Source of the DNA: Magnaporthiopsis rhizophila | Taxonomy: Eukaryota > Ascomycota > Sordariomycetes > Magnaporthales > Magnaporthaceae | Direction: 5' to 3' | Assembly (NCBI GenBank): GCA_003049465.1 | Contig: PYSS01000082.1 | Location: 120,253-184,252 of the forward strand | DNA length: 64,000 bases | Shown here: piece after piece, positions 1-10,500 of the stretch | Layout: every line of letters begins with the position of its first letter | How positions within the stretch are numbered: position 1 is the first letter of the stretch | Notes under the pieces: generated by a model | Database searches by the model: none | What the model was told of the DNA's origin: nothing | Seen by the model: the letters and a program-made list of their open reading frames with translations, nothing else | Program-made: the position numbers and the translations under genes

Positions 1-1297
1 TCCGCCCTGCTGCGTCTCCAAATCGATGGTTGCTGCAACGCTTCCAGCAGATGCCGATGTCACAGTAAGCAGGCGGTCTATCGAAGGAGGCCTAAAGGTG
101 CAGTCGGTAAAGGGTGTTTTTTTTTTTTTTTTTTTTTTTTTTTCCCCTCTTCTTCTCGCAAATCGCATCCGGTAGAAGCGTTTGGAATAGGTTGGTCGAG
201 TCGCCGGGGGCGGTGGACGTCACCGATGGCGGGGTACCGAATCGCGTCAGTGGGCCCGCTGGCAGCCAGAACCAGCCAAAGCCCGTTCTTCAGAAACGAC
301 GACGCCAACTCCCAAAGCGTGATTCTCACCACCTCATGTCCTGGAGATGGAGCACAGTCAACAGCTGGCCGCTGCGCCTCCTGTTGATTGCTACATCAAG
401 CCGGGTTTTGCGACGAGGCTGAAGTTGCTGGCAGTCAATAAATTGACATGCGCGTTCCATGACACCCAATCTGGCCCCCAACGGCTTGTCTCGATGATCC
501 ACATCCGTCTTTTGTGCTCCGTAAGGGTTGCTATTATTAGAGCCGGAGGTCGTTCGTTTTGAGAAGCCCAGAGCGGCCCCAAACGAGGCGTGCTTGTCAG
601 CTGCAGGTGTGTTTTGTCCCACACAAGCGCACAGCCGCCTTTGCTGCTGATGACCGCACAGCAATCAATGCATTTCGATTGAAACGCACTGTCGATCAGG
701 GTGGGAAAGCTTCGTGGCCCCTCCCATGCTCGCCTTGGCCAAGTGACACATGGCTGGCCTAGCCAATTCATGGGCTGTGCTGCGGCTGCGGCCGGCCGAA
801 GCTCCATCCCCGTCCGGTCTTTTGCAGAGTTGCCGCGTCCGACTGACACTGAGATGTGAGGTGTCGGATATGTCATGGGCCTCGAGTATAATAACAGGCG
901 TCGTTGTCCCCATCTCCATGGAAAATGAAGGACAGAGCAGGGGCACGAGCTTGAGATGATCCTGTCTGAGTGCTTTGGCCAGTGACAGCTCCCCGATTTC
1001 TTCATCTCGTTCTCTCCATCTTGACTGGTTGCTTGGGATCCAACATCGTTCCCCGCCAGAGAAACTCACTTGCAATCCAAAATTATACCCCGCTTGCCGG
1101 TTGTCCTTATTTTGACATCTTTTACCACCAAGGGCCTTTCTTGATGCGACGATAGTCGGAACGTTCCGCAAAAAGCTGTCGTCTCCAGTTTCCCCGCCAA
1201 ACCAACACACCCCGCCTCCACACCTCACCTCAGCTCACCTCCTCACCTTAGCTTATTGCAACCACCACCCACCCACCACCCACAACAACCAAAAAAA
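1..1297. other. Intergenic sequence with a T27 tract
   Basis: No reading frame here resembles a protein I recognise. A run of 27 T lies at 117-143. The last ~60 bases are CA-rich (ACC/CAC) and lead into the hydroxyisourate hydrolase start, so they are probably its 5' untranslated region. Confidence 0.5.
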
Positions 1298-1861
1298 ATG
1301 GCCACCACCACCACCACCACCACCACCACCACCCCGGCCAAGGACCGCATAACCTGCCACATCCTGGACACGACGGCCGGCAAGCCCGCCCGCGGAGTGC
1401 GCGTGCGCCTCGAGCTGACGCCACTGTCCGCCGCCTGCTTCGCGCCGCCCACGGCCTCGTCGTCCGCCGCGGCAGGCGCCACGTCGTCGTCGCCGTCGCC
1501 CGCCGTCGCCGCCGTCGCCCATCACGGCCAGCACGGCGCGACGGCGCGCACCTTCGAGTCGCAGACGGACGACGACGGCCGCGTCAAGGCCTGGCTGCCC
1601 TTTAGCGCCTCCAACGACTCGGGCGAGGTGCCCATCTACACCCTCGACGACGTCCTGGGCGAGGTCGAGGCTACCACCACCACCACCACCGGAGCCGGCA
1701 GCAGCCGCTGGACGCTGCGGTTCGACACGGCCGGGTACTTTGGGGACGTGGGCACCTTCTTCCCCGAGGTCGCCGTCGTGTTCGAGGTCCAGCGCGGCCA
1801 GCACTACCACGTGCCGCTGCTGCTGAGCCCGTATGGCTACACCACGTACCGGGGCAGCTGA
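1298..1861 (+). CDS. 5-hydroxyisourate hydrolase (transthyretin-related)
   Basis: This 187-residue protein belongs to the transthyretin-related family, which hydrolyses 5-hydroxyisourate to OHCU in urate breakdown. The N-terminal motif ITCHILDTTAGKPARGV and the terminal HYHVPLLLSPYGYTTYRGS are family signatures. The final YRGS tetrapeptide separates the enzyme from true transthyretin. I chose the ATG at 1298, which follows eight A residues; a longer frame from 1256 has no better start. The protein begins with ten threonines encoded by an ACC repeat and carries an Ala/Ser-rich insert at about residues 50-75, both longer than in compact bacterial homologues. No intron is needed. It is probably cytosolic or peroxisomal; I see no clear targeting signal. 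Confidence 0.93.
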   Translation: MATTTTTTTTTTPAKDRITCHILDTTAGKPARGVRVRLELTPLSAACFAPPTASSSAAAGATSSSPSPAVAAVAHHGQHGATARTFESQTDDDGRVKAWLPFSASNDSGEVPIYTLDDVLGEVEATTTTTTGAGSSRWTLRFDTAGYFGDVGTFFPEVAVVFEVQRGQHYHVPLLLSPYGYTTYRGS

Positions 1862-2084
1862 TTTTGTTGTGCGAGGTTGGTTGGTTGGTTGGGTCGCCAT
1901 CGTGGCAGGGTGGATGGAGGGTTGGCGGAAATGATAGGAAAAGTGGAGCAAGCTGGCTACTGACATAAACAACGGAATCATCACGTTTTTTTCTTGCTTC
2001 TTGTTGCGGCTGTATTCATCTGGTCGAGTGAGAAATAATCCGGTATCTTGTTACTTACTATCTGACTGACTGCCGTGATTCTGG

Positions 2085-2088
<4 letters not shown>

Positions 2089-2116
<28 letters not shown>
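2089..2116. repeat. A28 homopolymer tract
   Basis: Twenty-eight consecutive A lie in the short intergenic stretch between the hydrolase gene and the convergent F-box gene (1862-2178). Nothing else is seen in that stretch. Similar tracts occur at 117-143 (T27), 11948-11970 (T23) and 34670-34689 (A20). Confidence 0.9.
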
Positions 2117-2119
<3 letters not shown>

Positions 2120-2178
2120 ACTGCTAAGCGAGGGCTGCTCGACTGGAGACGCCACTCTCTTCCAGCGCCACGCCGGTA

Positions 2179-3866
2179 TCACGATATTATCCCTGCCAGA
2201 AACCACGACATGTCAATGTCGCAATCCAAATCCAAATCAAAATCCTGCTCCTGCGGCACCGGCGCTCTCCACAGACAGTCATGATCGGCAGGGCCGGGGC
2301 CGTGCTTCAGATAGCATACTCCGTGTGCGATATCGCCGAGCGCCCGATCCATCCCCTCGGCCGTTCCCGTGTCCCCCCGCTGGTACCGCACACTGAACTC
2401 GTGCAGCTTGCTCCGGTAGTCGCGCTCCATGTAGCTTTGGCGGAGGAGGACGGTGGACTCGAATCGGAACGTGCCGCCATGTTCGTCCGAGAACATCGAG
2501 CAGCAGAGGCCGCCGTCGTGGTTCTGCGGGTTTTCGTCGGGGCAGTCTTGGCTGGCCGGGCCCAGCCTGCCGGTCAGGCTCTTGAAAAGGGGACAGAAGT
2601 GGAACGGCTCGTCCCTGATAAAGTCTCCGGGTCTACTCTCCAGCACGAAGGTCCGGAGGTTGGGGGACGTTTGGCGGACGCGTTCTAAGATCCTGGGCCA
2701 CAGATTATTGTGTCGGTTGCCCTGACGAAGGAATACGCTCTTCAGACACAAGGATTCGAGCTTGCCGCCGGTGTAGGGTCGCGAGAACAGCTGCTCCAGC
2801 CACACGTGTGACACGCGGTGGCGACGGCCCCAGCTGCTCTGGCCGTCCGAGCCGGTTATGGTGAGGTGGCGCATGTTGTCGTCGGCGGGTGACCGCCGGC
2901 GCTCGGGCTGGCACAGGGCCTCGATGCAGGAATCGATTGCGGCGCCGTTGTTTCCTGCAAACTCCAAGGTCTCCAGATTCCGCGCCTCGCGGAGCAGGCT
3001 GTGGATGAATGGCCGGACTCCGTCGGTGTGGCCAAAGGTAGTTGCGTCGACGCCGTCGTCCCGGACATTATCGTAACTGCGGTCATCCACGGTGAAGTGG
3101 AGGGTGTGCAGGCCTTCCCAGTTGCCGCGGCGCACCGCGTCGGGCCGGAGCAGGTGCTCGTGGATGGGCGACAGGGGTCGTGCCCGGCCTTGGAGCCACG
3201 GTGAAGTGCAGACGCAGCGACTGCACCGGCGACGGGTTGGCCGGGTCGGCGGCGAAGGCCGGGGTTGGCCGGGTCGGCGGCGAAGGCCAGCACGAGGGCG
3301 AGGGCGTCTGTCGGGTACATCATGACCAGGTCGCCGGGGATGTAGGGCGGATGGTAGACCTGCCAGTCGGGCCGTTGGTGCGGATGGTAAGACCCCCACC
3401 CCTTGTCGTCGACGACGAAGGACCGGCAGCGCGGAAAGCCATCGCGGATGCATTTAAGCAGCGACACGGCCGTGGGCGTCGTCATGTCGAGACGGCCGTC
3501 AGCGTCGCGGAACCAGCCCTTTTTCCGAGTGGGCCCGCCGCCCCTGCTGGCGTCATCATATGGACACACACTTGAGCGCCAGGGGAAGGGGGAGATGAGC
3601 AGGACGCGGACCCGGCGGCGGATGTGCTCCGTGCGCGCGATGGCGGACAGTCTGGCCAGACTGCGTAGGCTGAGGTCTGTTTTGAGGCATCCGAAAAAGG
3701 AGTCGCCGAAAGAGTCTGCCGATACGCTCGCGAGACGGGGACTAGTCTTTCGCAACGTCAAAACATCTGGCGCATCCAGATGGCTGACGATCTGCAGGAG
3801 CAGCTCGTCGCAGAGCGATTCGAGAGGCGATTGGCTTGGCTTCTCCATGATGAGGAATTGAGACAA
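2179..3866 (-). pseudogene. F-box protein gene, frame broken twice
   Basis: The N-terminus has a clear F-box (LCDELLLQIVSHLDAPDVL, about residues 18-50), the part that binds Skp1 in SCF ubiquitin ligases. The rest is a fungal-type substrate-binding region without a named domain. Translation starts at 3866 or at the second Met at 3848. The frame is lost near 3262, where a 28-bp tandem duplication adds one base modulo three. After a short stretch in a second frame (SLRLHFTVA), it moves to a third frame at a GGGG run on the plus strand (3174-3177). Removing one duplicate and one base would restore a single frame from F-box to the stop at 2179. The gene may be a pseudogene or an assembly artefact. 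The substrate is unknown. Confidence 0.72.
3234..3288. repeat. 28-bp tandem duplication inside the F-box gene
   Basis: Bases 3234-3260 are repeated at 3262-3288, a period of 28 with 27 identical positions. Because 28 is not a multiple of three, it shifts the reading frame of the F-box gene. Confidence 0.9.
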
Positions 3867-4883
3867 GGACCTGGTGTTGTTCAGGCAAGGGTGCGTTCAG
3901 GTTACGGTGTGTTTGCTTTTGATCGTTGATGTGTTGAGGTTGGGCGGGCGATTGGTGAAGTAGGTGGGGGATTTTGTGTCTAGAAAGAGGCACTTGGCTT
4001 TTATTTTATGTGCGTATTTATAAGGATTCTGCATTGCCACGGAAAAATGGGTGCTCTGTGAATGTTCTATACTTTACAATGGGCCGTCTCTTTGTCATGT
4101 CCAAGACAAACCAGTATCAGGTAATCGAGGCGCCCTCAAAGGTGTTTGAATAGGGTCAAGGGAGGGCCTCGAGCACCTTTCTTCTGGCGTGGGACCGAGC
4201 AGCCCCTGCTCGCGCTGCATCTTGACAATAAACCCGTCCGCAAAGTGTCAATAGATCGGGCAGTGGCAGCTCGTGCTCGCTAATGGTTCGCTTCGGGCGA
4301 CGGCGAACCGACCCCAGTGCAGTTGCCCGTTACGTCCACGACTGTGATATCGGATAGGAGAAAAAGCCATGTAAACGTGTATGCATCGTTCTTGGCAGCG
4401 CCTCTTGGCTGAAGCTCTGTCCGAAGGATTCTTGTGAGATTCGAGGAAATAGAGGGCGTTTATAGGCATACAGGAAACCTATCTGCAAGGCGTAGGCACA
4501 TCAGCGGCTTTCCCTTGCGCTTGCAAGCGGTCGTTCGGGTTCCCGCTACGCAATAACAAAACATTGAGAGCCCATTCTACAGGAGCAAACAAGGCCCACT
4601 TGAGAAGAAAAAGAAAAAAAAATAAGAACTTCTTGTATATGGCGGGCGTGTGCTTCCACCAAAGTAAAGCTCGTCATCAGCTTTCTGCTTGAGCCCTTCC
4701 AACTCGCCAAGGACTACCCCATTCAGACCGCCTAGCGACGCCGACAACAGCGTGTCAATCATCCTGGCCGCCTTTGGGTGCGTTACACTGCTTCACCAGG
4801 ACGTCGCAACATGTTCATCGCGCAAGGCTTGCACGGAGGCGGCGGGCGCGATGCGGTCTCGCGTAGGCATCGTTGCGGCCAGC
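3867..4883. other. Intergenic region between two F-box genes
   Basis: I see no supported gene. The sequence next to 3867 is the probable promoter and leader of the upstream F-box gene, and the part near 4577-4880 is the 3' flank of the next one. Short open frames here have no recognisable content. Confidence 0.5.
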
Positions 4884-6146
4884 TCACAAGTACTCGGAAC
4901 CATCGGAGAAACTGTCCATCCACGCACGAGACGCCCACCGACCCTCAACGTCATCATGAGCGAGTATAGCAAAGCTGCCGGCAAGCGTTTCGTAATAACT
5001 GCTGAAGAACGGATGCGCGATCCCGGGTAACTCGAGGTCCAAATTGCGGCGCATGAAGTAGTCGAAGAAGTTGAAGTTCAAAAAGCCGGCCAAGTCGCCC
5101 GCATCATGTCCCTCGCGGTCGGCACGCTTCCTAGCCTCGATCTGGATCCACTCTGAAAAGAGCGTGACGCCAGACGCCCACGTTTCGGGCAGGTAGGTGT
5201 CTCGGAGGGACTTGTCTTGTCGCAGCTCGACGTGGTCTGTGGCCCGTGGCACGGCAAAGTCGACAAGGGCGGCCACGTGCTTTGGTGCGGATTCGAGCTC
5301 AACCAGGGTTGCCGTTTGAGCCCTGAACACCCCAAAGAAGACGGCTACGGCCTTGTGATGAGGAGCTTGGTCGATTTCCCGGCACTTGTGCAACTCCTCA
5401 CATCGGGAGCGCGCATATGCCTGCCGGACAGGACGCAGATACATCCACATCAACTTCATAACCTCCCAGTAGACCAGATGGGCATCCGAGTGACTTCCAC
5501 CTCTCATTAGCTGGATCGGGTAGGACCCTGGGCGGTTGCGGTTCATGCAGAGGAGCGCGCGGTCGTAGCCCTTTTCGAACCGGTCCGCGAATGCCTGCCT
5601 TGATTCCGAGTCGGACAGAATGCTGTCGAGGAGCCAGTCGCAAACGGGGCCAAAGACGGCCTCTTCTGCCTTGAGGTCATCTTGCAGGTTGCAGACGGTA
5701 AACTGCATGAGAAAGTCGATGGCGCTGGCGGGCGGCGGCACTCTGCCTCCCTCTTGCTGGTCACGGAAATGGCCCGGGAGATTTTTGACAGCCGGGTCGT
5801 TGCTTTGCCTGGCTCGGAAGAGCGGCTCATTGTACGCCCCCGCCAGCGCTGCGCTGCAAACAAAGAGCTTACACAGCGCCTTGCGGACGCGAAGTTCCCA
5901 TTCGGGCATTCGATCCGGTTCTTGAGGGGAGACGCGTGAACATACAGCGATCAGCACATCGTCAAACTCGGGCGTCTCGCGTAGGAAGAGAGGCCAAAGC
6001 ATGTCTGGGTCGCAAGTCTGCCAGACCTCATTAAGTCGCCGGCATGTCGCCGCGAGGGACAGAATATCCCGTGCCGAGTCGACGTTTCCCAGTATTTCCA
6101 GGACGAGCTCTGCTGGGAGAGAGTGTGACAGAAAGTCGCACGCCAT
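4884..6146 (-). CDS. F-box domain protein
   Basis: This uninterrupted 420-residue frame begins MACDFLSHSLPAELVLEIL, an F-box (about residues 6-45: LPAELVLEILGNVDSARDI, then LAATCRRLNEVWQ). It would act as an SCF adaptor. The remaining ~370 residues are helical, typical of fungal F-box proteins with no named substrate domain; the order of Trp and Leu residues does not suggest LRR or WD40 repeats. The frame extends upstream to 6254, but the start at 6146 puts the F-box at the N-terminus, as is usual. Unlike the F-box gene at 2179-3866, this copy is intact. The two proteins differ outside the F-box, so they are not recent duplicates. Confidence 0.85.
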   Translation of the reverse strand: MACDFLSHSLPAELVLEILGNVDSARDILSLAATCRRLNEVWQTCDPDMLWPLFLRETPEFDDVLIAVCSRVSPQEPDRMPEWELRVRKALCKLFVCSAALAGAYNEPLFRARQSNDPAVKNLPGHFRDQQEGGRVPPPASAIDFLMQFTVCNLQDDLKAEEAVFGPVCDWLLDSILSDSESRQAFADRFEKGYDRALLCMNRNRPGSYPIQLMRGGSHSDAHLVYWEVMKLMWMYLRPVRQAYARSRCEELHKCREIDQAPHHKAVAVFFGVFRAQTATLVELESAPKHVAALVDFAVPRATDHVELRQDKSLRDTYLPETWASGVTLFSEWIQIEARKRADREGHDAGDLAGFLNFNFFDYFMRRNLDLELPGIAHPFFSSYYETLAGSFAILAHDDVEGRWASRAWMDSFSDGSEYL

Positions 6147-7179
6147 TTTGGTTGTGGTGTTGAATAGGTCGGTAGGTACGGTAGATAGGTTAGGGTGGTA
6201 CCTAGGTAGTTGGGTACGGTGTTGGGTTGAAAGGTTGGAAGCGAGATGAACCATGTGCCTGGTGCCTGGTGCCTGGAGAGGCGAGGGAAATCCTGGGGCG
6301 GGGTTGGTGGGGCGACTGGATGTTTGCTAAACTGTACTTTACTGTGCACCAACACTGTCTTTTCGCCTGGATCATACAATTGCACTCCTCTTACTATTTA
6401 GTCTGTTCATGAACGAACCATCCAGAGATACGTGGTCTGTTCTTGGACCGTCGAAGGTAGGTCAATGGCCTCCATGTTCAAGATCTCGAGAGAGCCGGTC
6501 CTGCTCTCGCCTGCTGGAGAGGCTCCCAACAGCGAGGCGAAATCCTGTGGCGTAGCCCGTAGCACTGTGTTTCCATGGGCATTTCTGTTGAGATGACGTA
6601 TTTGATACTCGCAGGATTCCACACCGAGCCTGTCATAACCACCTAGCCGTGTAACCGCATCTGGAGTCTCCAGCCACACTCTCCGTCGCCTGACTGGAAA
6701 TCCCCCTGGTAATGCTACAAGTGTTTCTATTTCAGACGCATCAAGGGAGGGTTTGTTGTCCTATGCGTGTGGACCTTAAAACTGAAATTAGAGGAGGGAA
6801 AGGGTTTCTGTATTGGTTTCTCCATAGCACCGGGACTGGACGGCTGTTTTTATCTTTTGCGACTACAATCAGACCTATCCTTAAGTAGCAACAGCAACAT
6901 CATTGGCCACCAAGGCTTCCCCGCTGCATAGGGGCGGAATAACCACTTGCTTTCTGGAATCAGACTGCCATGGATGCGGAGGGCGGTGCCATAAACGGCT
7001 GTAGCACAAGCCTACAGCCCCTAACGGGAGTAACACGATAAACATTAGGCCTATTACTGTGGCTTTTTTTGTCACAACATCTACAGAACGAACGCAACGA
7101 GGCCAAAAAAGCACCGAAACTAGCACTAGCCACGTCGACAACATGGTCACGCCAGGTGAGCGTTCCCCCAGAACCCCAC
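6147..7179. other. Intergenic region
   Basis: No gene is supported with confidence. A minus-strand frame at 6881-7201 encodes a very hydrophobic stretch (ATVIGLMFIVLLPLGAVGL). It lies just past the stop of the serine carboxypeptidase and might be an alternative 3' exon of that gene (see findings). Confidence 0.4.
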
Positions 7180-9224
7180 TCACACAAGCCTCGAGCCGCA
7201 CGCCGCCGGCGCCGAGCCGATCGCGCCCTTGGGCGGCCCACCCAGCTGGCCCTGCTCGGGCTGCGGGATGTCGCGCTGCGCCAGCGTTGTGAAGGCCGCC
7301 GTCGAGGTCAGGTCGGGCACGCGGCCGAGCAGGACCTCGAGGTGCCTGAACGCGGCGGCGGGCTGGAACTGGGGCACCATGTGGCCGGCCATCTCGACGC
7401 CGACGTACGTCAACCCCCTCTCCTTGTGCGTGACGCCCAGCACGCCCGCCGCGGCCCAGGAGTCGACGCTAACCTCGTGGTGGTAGGGGACGAAAAACGG
7501 GCTGGCGGGGCGCTCCTGGAACCCGAGCTTGCCGCCCCACGTCATGTTCTGGATCGCGAGCAGGGTGCCGTTGGCGATCAGGACCATGTCGAGGGCGCCG
7601 TGGCCGATGATGACGTTTTGCGTCCGGTCGATGACCCCCGGGAGCACCGTCAGGGCCGAAGGGTCGGACGCGTCGGTGCCATTAACGAACACGTCGCGCT
7701 CCGAGCACGGCAGCCAGCGCGAGCTGGTCGGGGCGTGGAGCGCCCGCTTCACGTCCTCGCGGTCAAAGTAGAAGTTCGCTCCGTCCGGTAGGTAAACAAA
7801 CGATGTAGGGACTTGGACGTGACGACGGTCAGCGCTGGTTTAAATGTGGGGTCACGGCAACCACAGAAGGAGCAAGATCAATCCTAAACAAGGATTGTGG
7901 AGGCAAACCTACAACCAAGTACGTCCCACGTTATTGGGCAGGTCTCGGTGATCTGATAGATGTTGAAGCAGGGATTGATAACGTTGGCGGCCTTAAAGAT
8001 GTCGTTGAACGTGTTCTCGCACCGCTTATCGCCCTCTCCCGGGAGCTTGCTGGGCAAAGGTCCCTTTGGCGGGTAGCTGAGTCCTTGGTTCATAAACTCG
8101 GTAAAGCCACATTTGGCGTCTCGGTCGCGCATATCGTTCAAAAAGGTGTCGTTGAAAGGGAAGGCGCCCGGCCAGGCGTTCACAAGCCCCATGACGGTGA
8201 TGTCCTCCTGGAGGCCATCGCTAGCAATTGAAGGGTCGTAGATCATCAGGCCCGACATGTTGTAGTACGTCGTGTCGTTGGTGTTGAGCATGGCGTCGGC
8301 AATGTACGGGCAGTACATGCCGCTGATGTCCTCGGAACCCATCACGTTTCGTTAGTTACGTGGTAATCGGATAGTGGCGGCGCAGGACGGAGGTTGGGAG
8401 AAGCGTGCTTACGCATAGGACTCGCCCGTGATAAACACCTTGTAACCCTGCATGGAAAAGGTGTTCATAAAGTTGCGCCAGAATCCAAGGAACTGGGAAG
8501 CAACATCCTGCTCGTTCTTGACGGTGGGCGTGCCAGGGCTGTAGCCGGTGCCCACGGGCTGCTCGATCCAAACGACGTTGGTCAAGTTCGTCCACGACCA
8601 CGGGTTGCGGACGGGCTTGAAGGTGCCTTTCTGCCAGAAGATGGGGCCATTCTCCTGCATCAGTCCCATCATGGACGAGCAGCCAGGCTGTGGAAGGGTG
8701 ATGAGCGTTGTTAGCACGGCACCTGGCTCGAGACTATCGATGAGCGGGCACCTACACCTCCGTTGAGCCAGATCACAATCTCCTTCTCAGGGGTCGGGAT
8801 TGTCGACGGGAAGAACCAGAAGAAGAGGCCGTTAGGATCCTGGGGGTTATCCGTTATAGGCAAAATTCCCGCGTACGACTCTCCAGCGTCAAAGTCGACA
8901 TCTGGGATACCAGTGCCATTGACGGCGAATTCTGCAAGAGAAAACGAAGTCGTTGTCAGCACCTCTCGTCAGGATAGGCATGACGTGCAACTCAGGGTGA
9001 GCTTGCATACTAGTCGTATTGGCATTTAGGAAGCGTGGGCTCGGCCGCGTCTGTCTGGCATCATGCCTGTGCTGGTTGATGGCCTGGAACTCAATGTCTT
9101 TGTTTTCGAGTCCTGGCTCCCGCATCATTCCCCGGTTGACGGCATGGGGAACGAAGTTCTTGTAGGCGGCAGACGCCACGCCCAGGAGCAGGGCGGATGA
9201 GGATAAGAATGACCGGAGGAACAT
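7180..9224 (-). CDS. Secreted serine carboxypeptidase (peptidase family S10)
   Basis: Five exons (9224-9011, 8931-8756, 8687-8413, 8322-7916, 7811-7180) sum to 1704 nt and encode 567 residues. The protein starts with a signal peptide (MFLRSFLSSSALLLGVASA). Family motifs follow in order: WLNGGPGCSS, restored across intron 2; GESYAGMYCPYIAD with nucleophile Ser220, restored across intron 3; Asp432 in GHGALDMVL; and His501 in EMAGHMVPQFQP. These form the S10 Ser-Asp-His triad that removes C-terminal residues at acid pH. The enzyme is probably secreted or vacuolar. The least certain junction is intron 4 (donor GTTGTA at 7915). A GTGAGT sits right at the stop codon, so a spliced, longer C-terminus is possible. 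Confidence 0.92.
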
Positions 9225-10500
9225 GATGGCGACGGCTACCTACCTATCTAGGGCGGTGGTCGACGGCGATGAGTTGGAACAAGTTGTCAACCAGAACAGG
9301 CACACCCACGTCTGCAGACTGAGATTATGCGAGAGAGACACCGAGAGGAGAAGGGGCTACTTGGAAAGAGCGCCGGGGGATGAAGGGTCTTTCCAGGAAC
9401 CACCAAGGCGGCTCGCCGTCGCTCACTCTCATGCTCGAGCATGATTCGAACGGGGCGGGTTTGTGTCATGTTATATATAGGTTCATTGGATAGGCAGGAG
9501 CTCGGCTCGGGAAGGAGTTACATGTAGGTGAGTACAGACGCACGAGAAAAGTGGTAAAAGCCGCATGATACGGTCCGGGTGGGAAGGAGGCATTGCGATT
9601 GAGGGTGCCCAGAATGGGATTAGCCTGACTTGGGTGGGAGGGGAAGGTTCGGTTCAGTTGAAGCGACAGTGCGGGATTGCGCGTTTTGTCGTCGTCGTTG
9701 TTGCCGAGTACGAGACGGATTGACGTTGAAAGCCCACCTGTCGCTGCTGCAGGGCCCGTGGAAACAAGCTTCGGACAAGCTTCGATGAGTGGAATAGCCG
9801 ATGGTATATTTGATTAAACCAATCGGCAGGCACGACCCAGGATCCCCGCCGCAGCAACGATGCCCGGTCGGAGCCCCAAGTTCGGCTAGGATTTGTGGCA
9901 AGTTGGATGGGATGAACAGATATAGCCGCAACCAAATTTGTGCGAGAGCCAAACGAAAAAGCGTATGTCACTTGCTGTAGAGGAAAGCCAATTGGTTAAG
10001 GGCGATAAGACGGTGAACGGCCAGAAACAAGGCACTGCAATGCAACGCCAACTGAAGGAAATCGTTCCCCTCCTGATCAAGGTTTGCATAATGCCCCTTT
10101 CCATCAATGAGCACCAACGCGCATGTGAGCTCGTTCCTGCGGGTCTGTACGGATGCATTAGGGTGATTTAAACCCTTCCAGGATCATTAATGTTACCTAC
10201 CCGGGCGAACACTCCATCACCAACGCGAATAAATGACATCTTATTGGCCTACAGATCGGGCGAATTCAATGTACCATCATTCGATCTGTGGGGTAAAGAT
10301 TAAACGTTTATAATCCTGGAAGGGTGTAATATAGTGAGTGGTACGTGGCCATCAGAGCGTGAAACCCTGTATCCAGGCCGGCGATGCCGATAGAACCCAA
10401 GATGTGCGCAAGTGAGAAACAGGCGCGGAGGAACTCGGGCAGTTGACATGTAGAATGGGCGTCTAAAAGTGCAGGTGATAGAGTCCTGGAGACGGCCCCA
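9225..10500. other. Divergent intergenic region
   Basis: I see no gene. The first ~250 bases contain the upstream region of the carboxypeptidase, with an AT-rich TATATATAG at about 9472-9480. The remainder holds only short unsupported frames. Confidence 0.45.

Noticed and set aside
117..143. Long T and A tracts as poly(A) tails of processed retrocopies
   Set aside because: The tracts at 117, 2089, 11948 and 34670 are not attached to intronless gene copies or flanked by visible target duplications.
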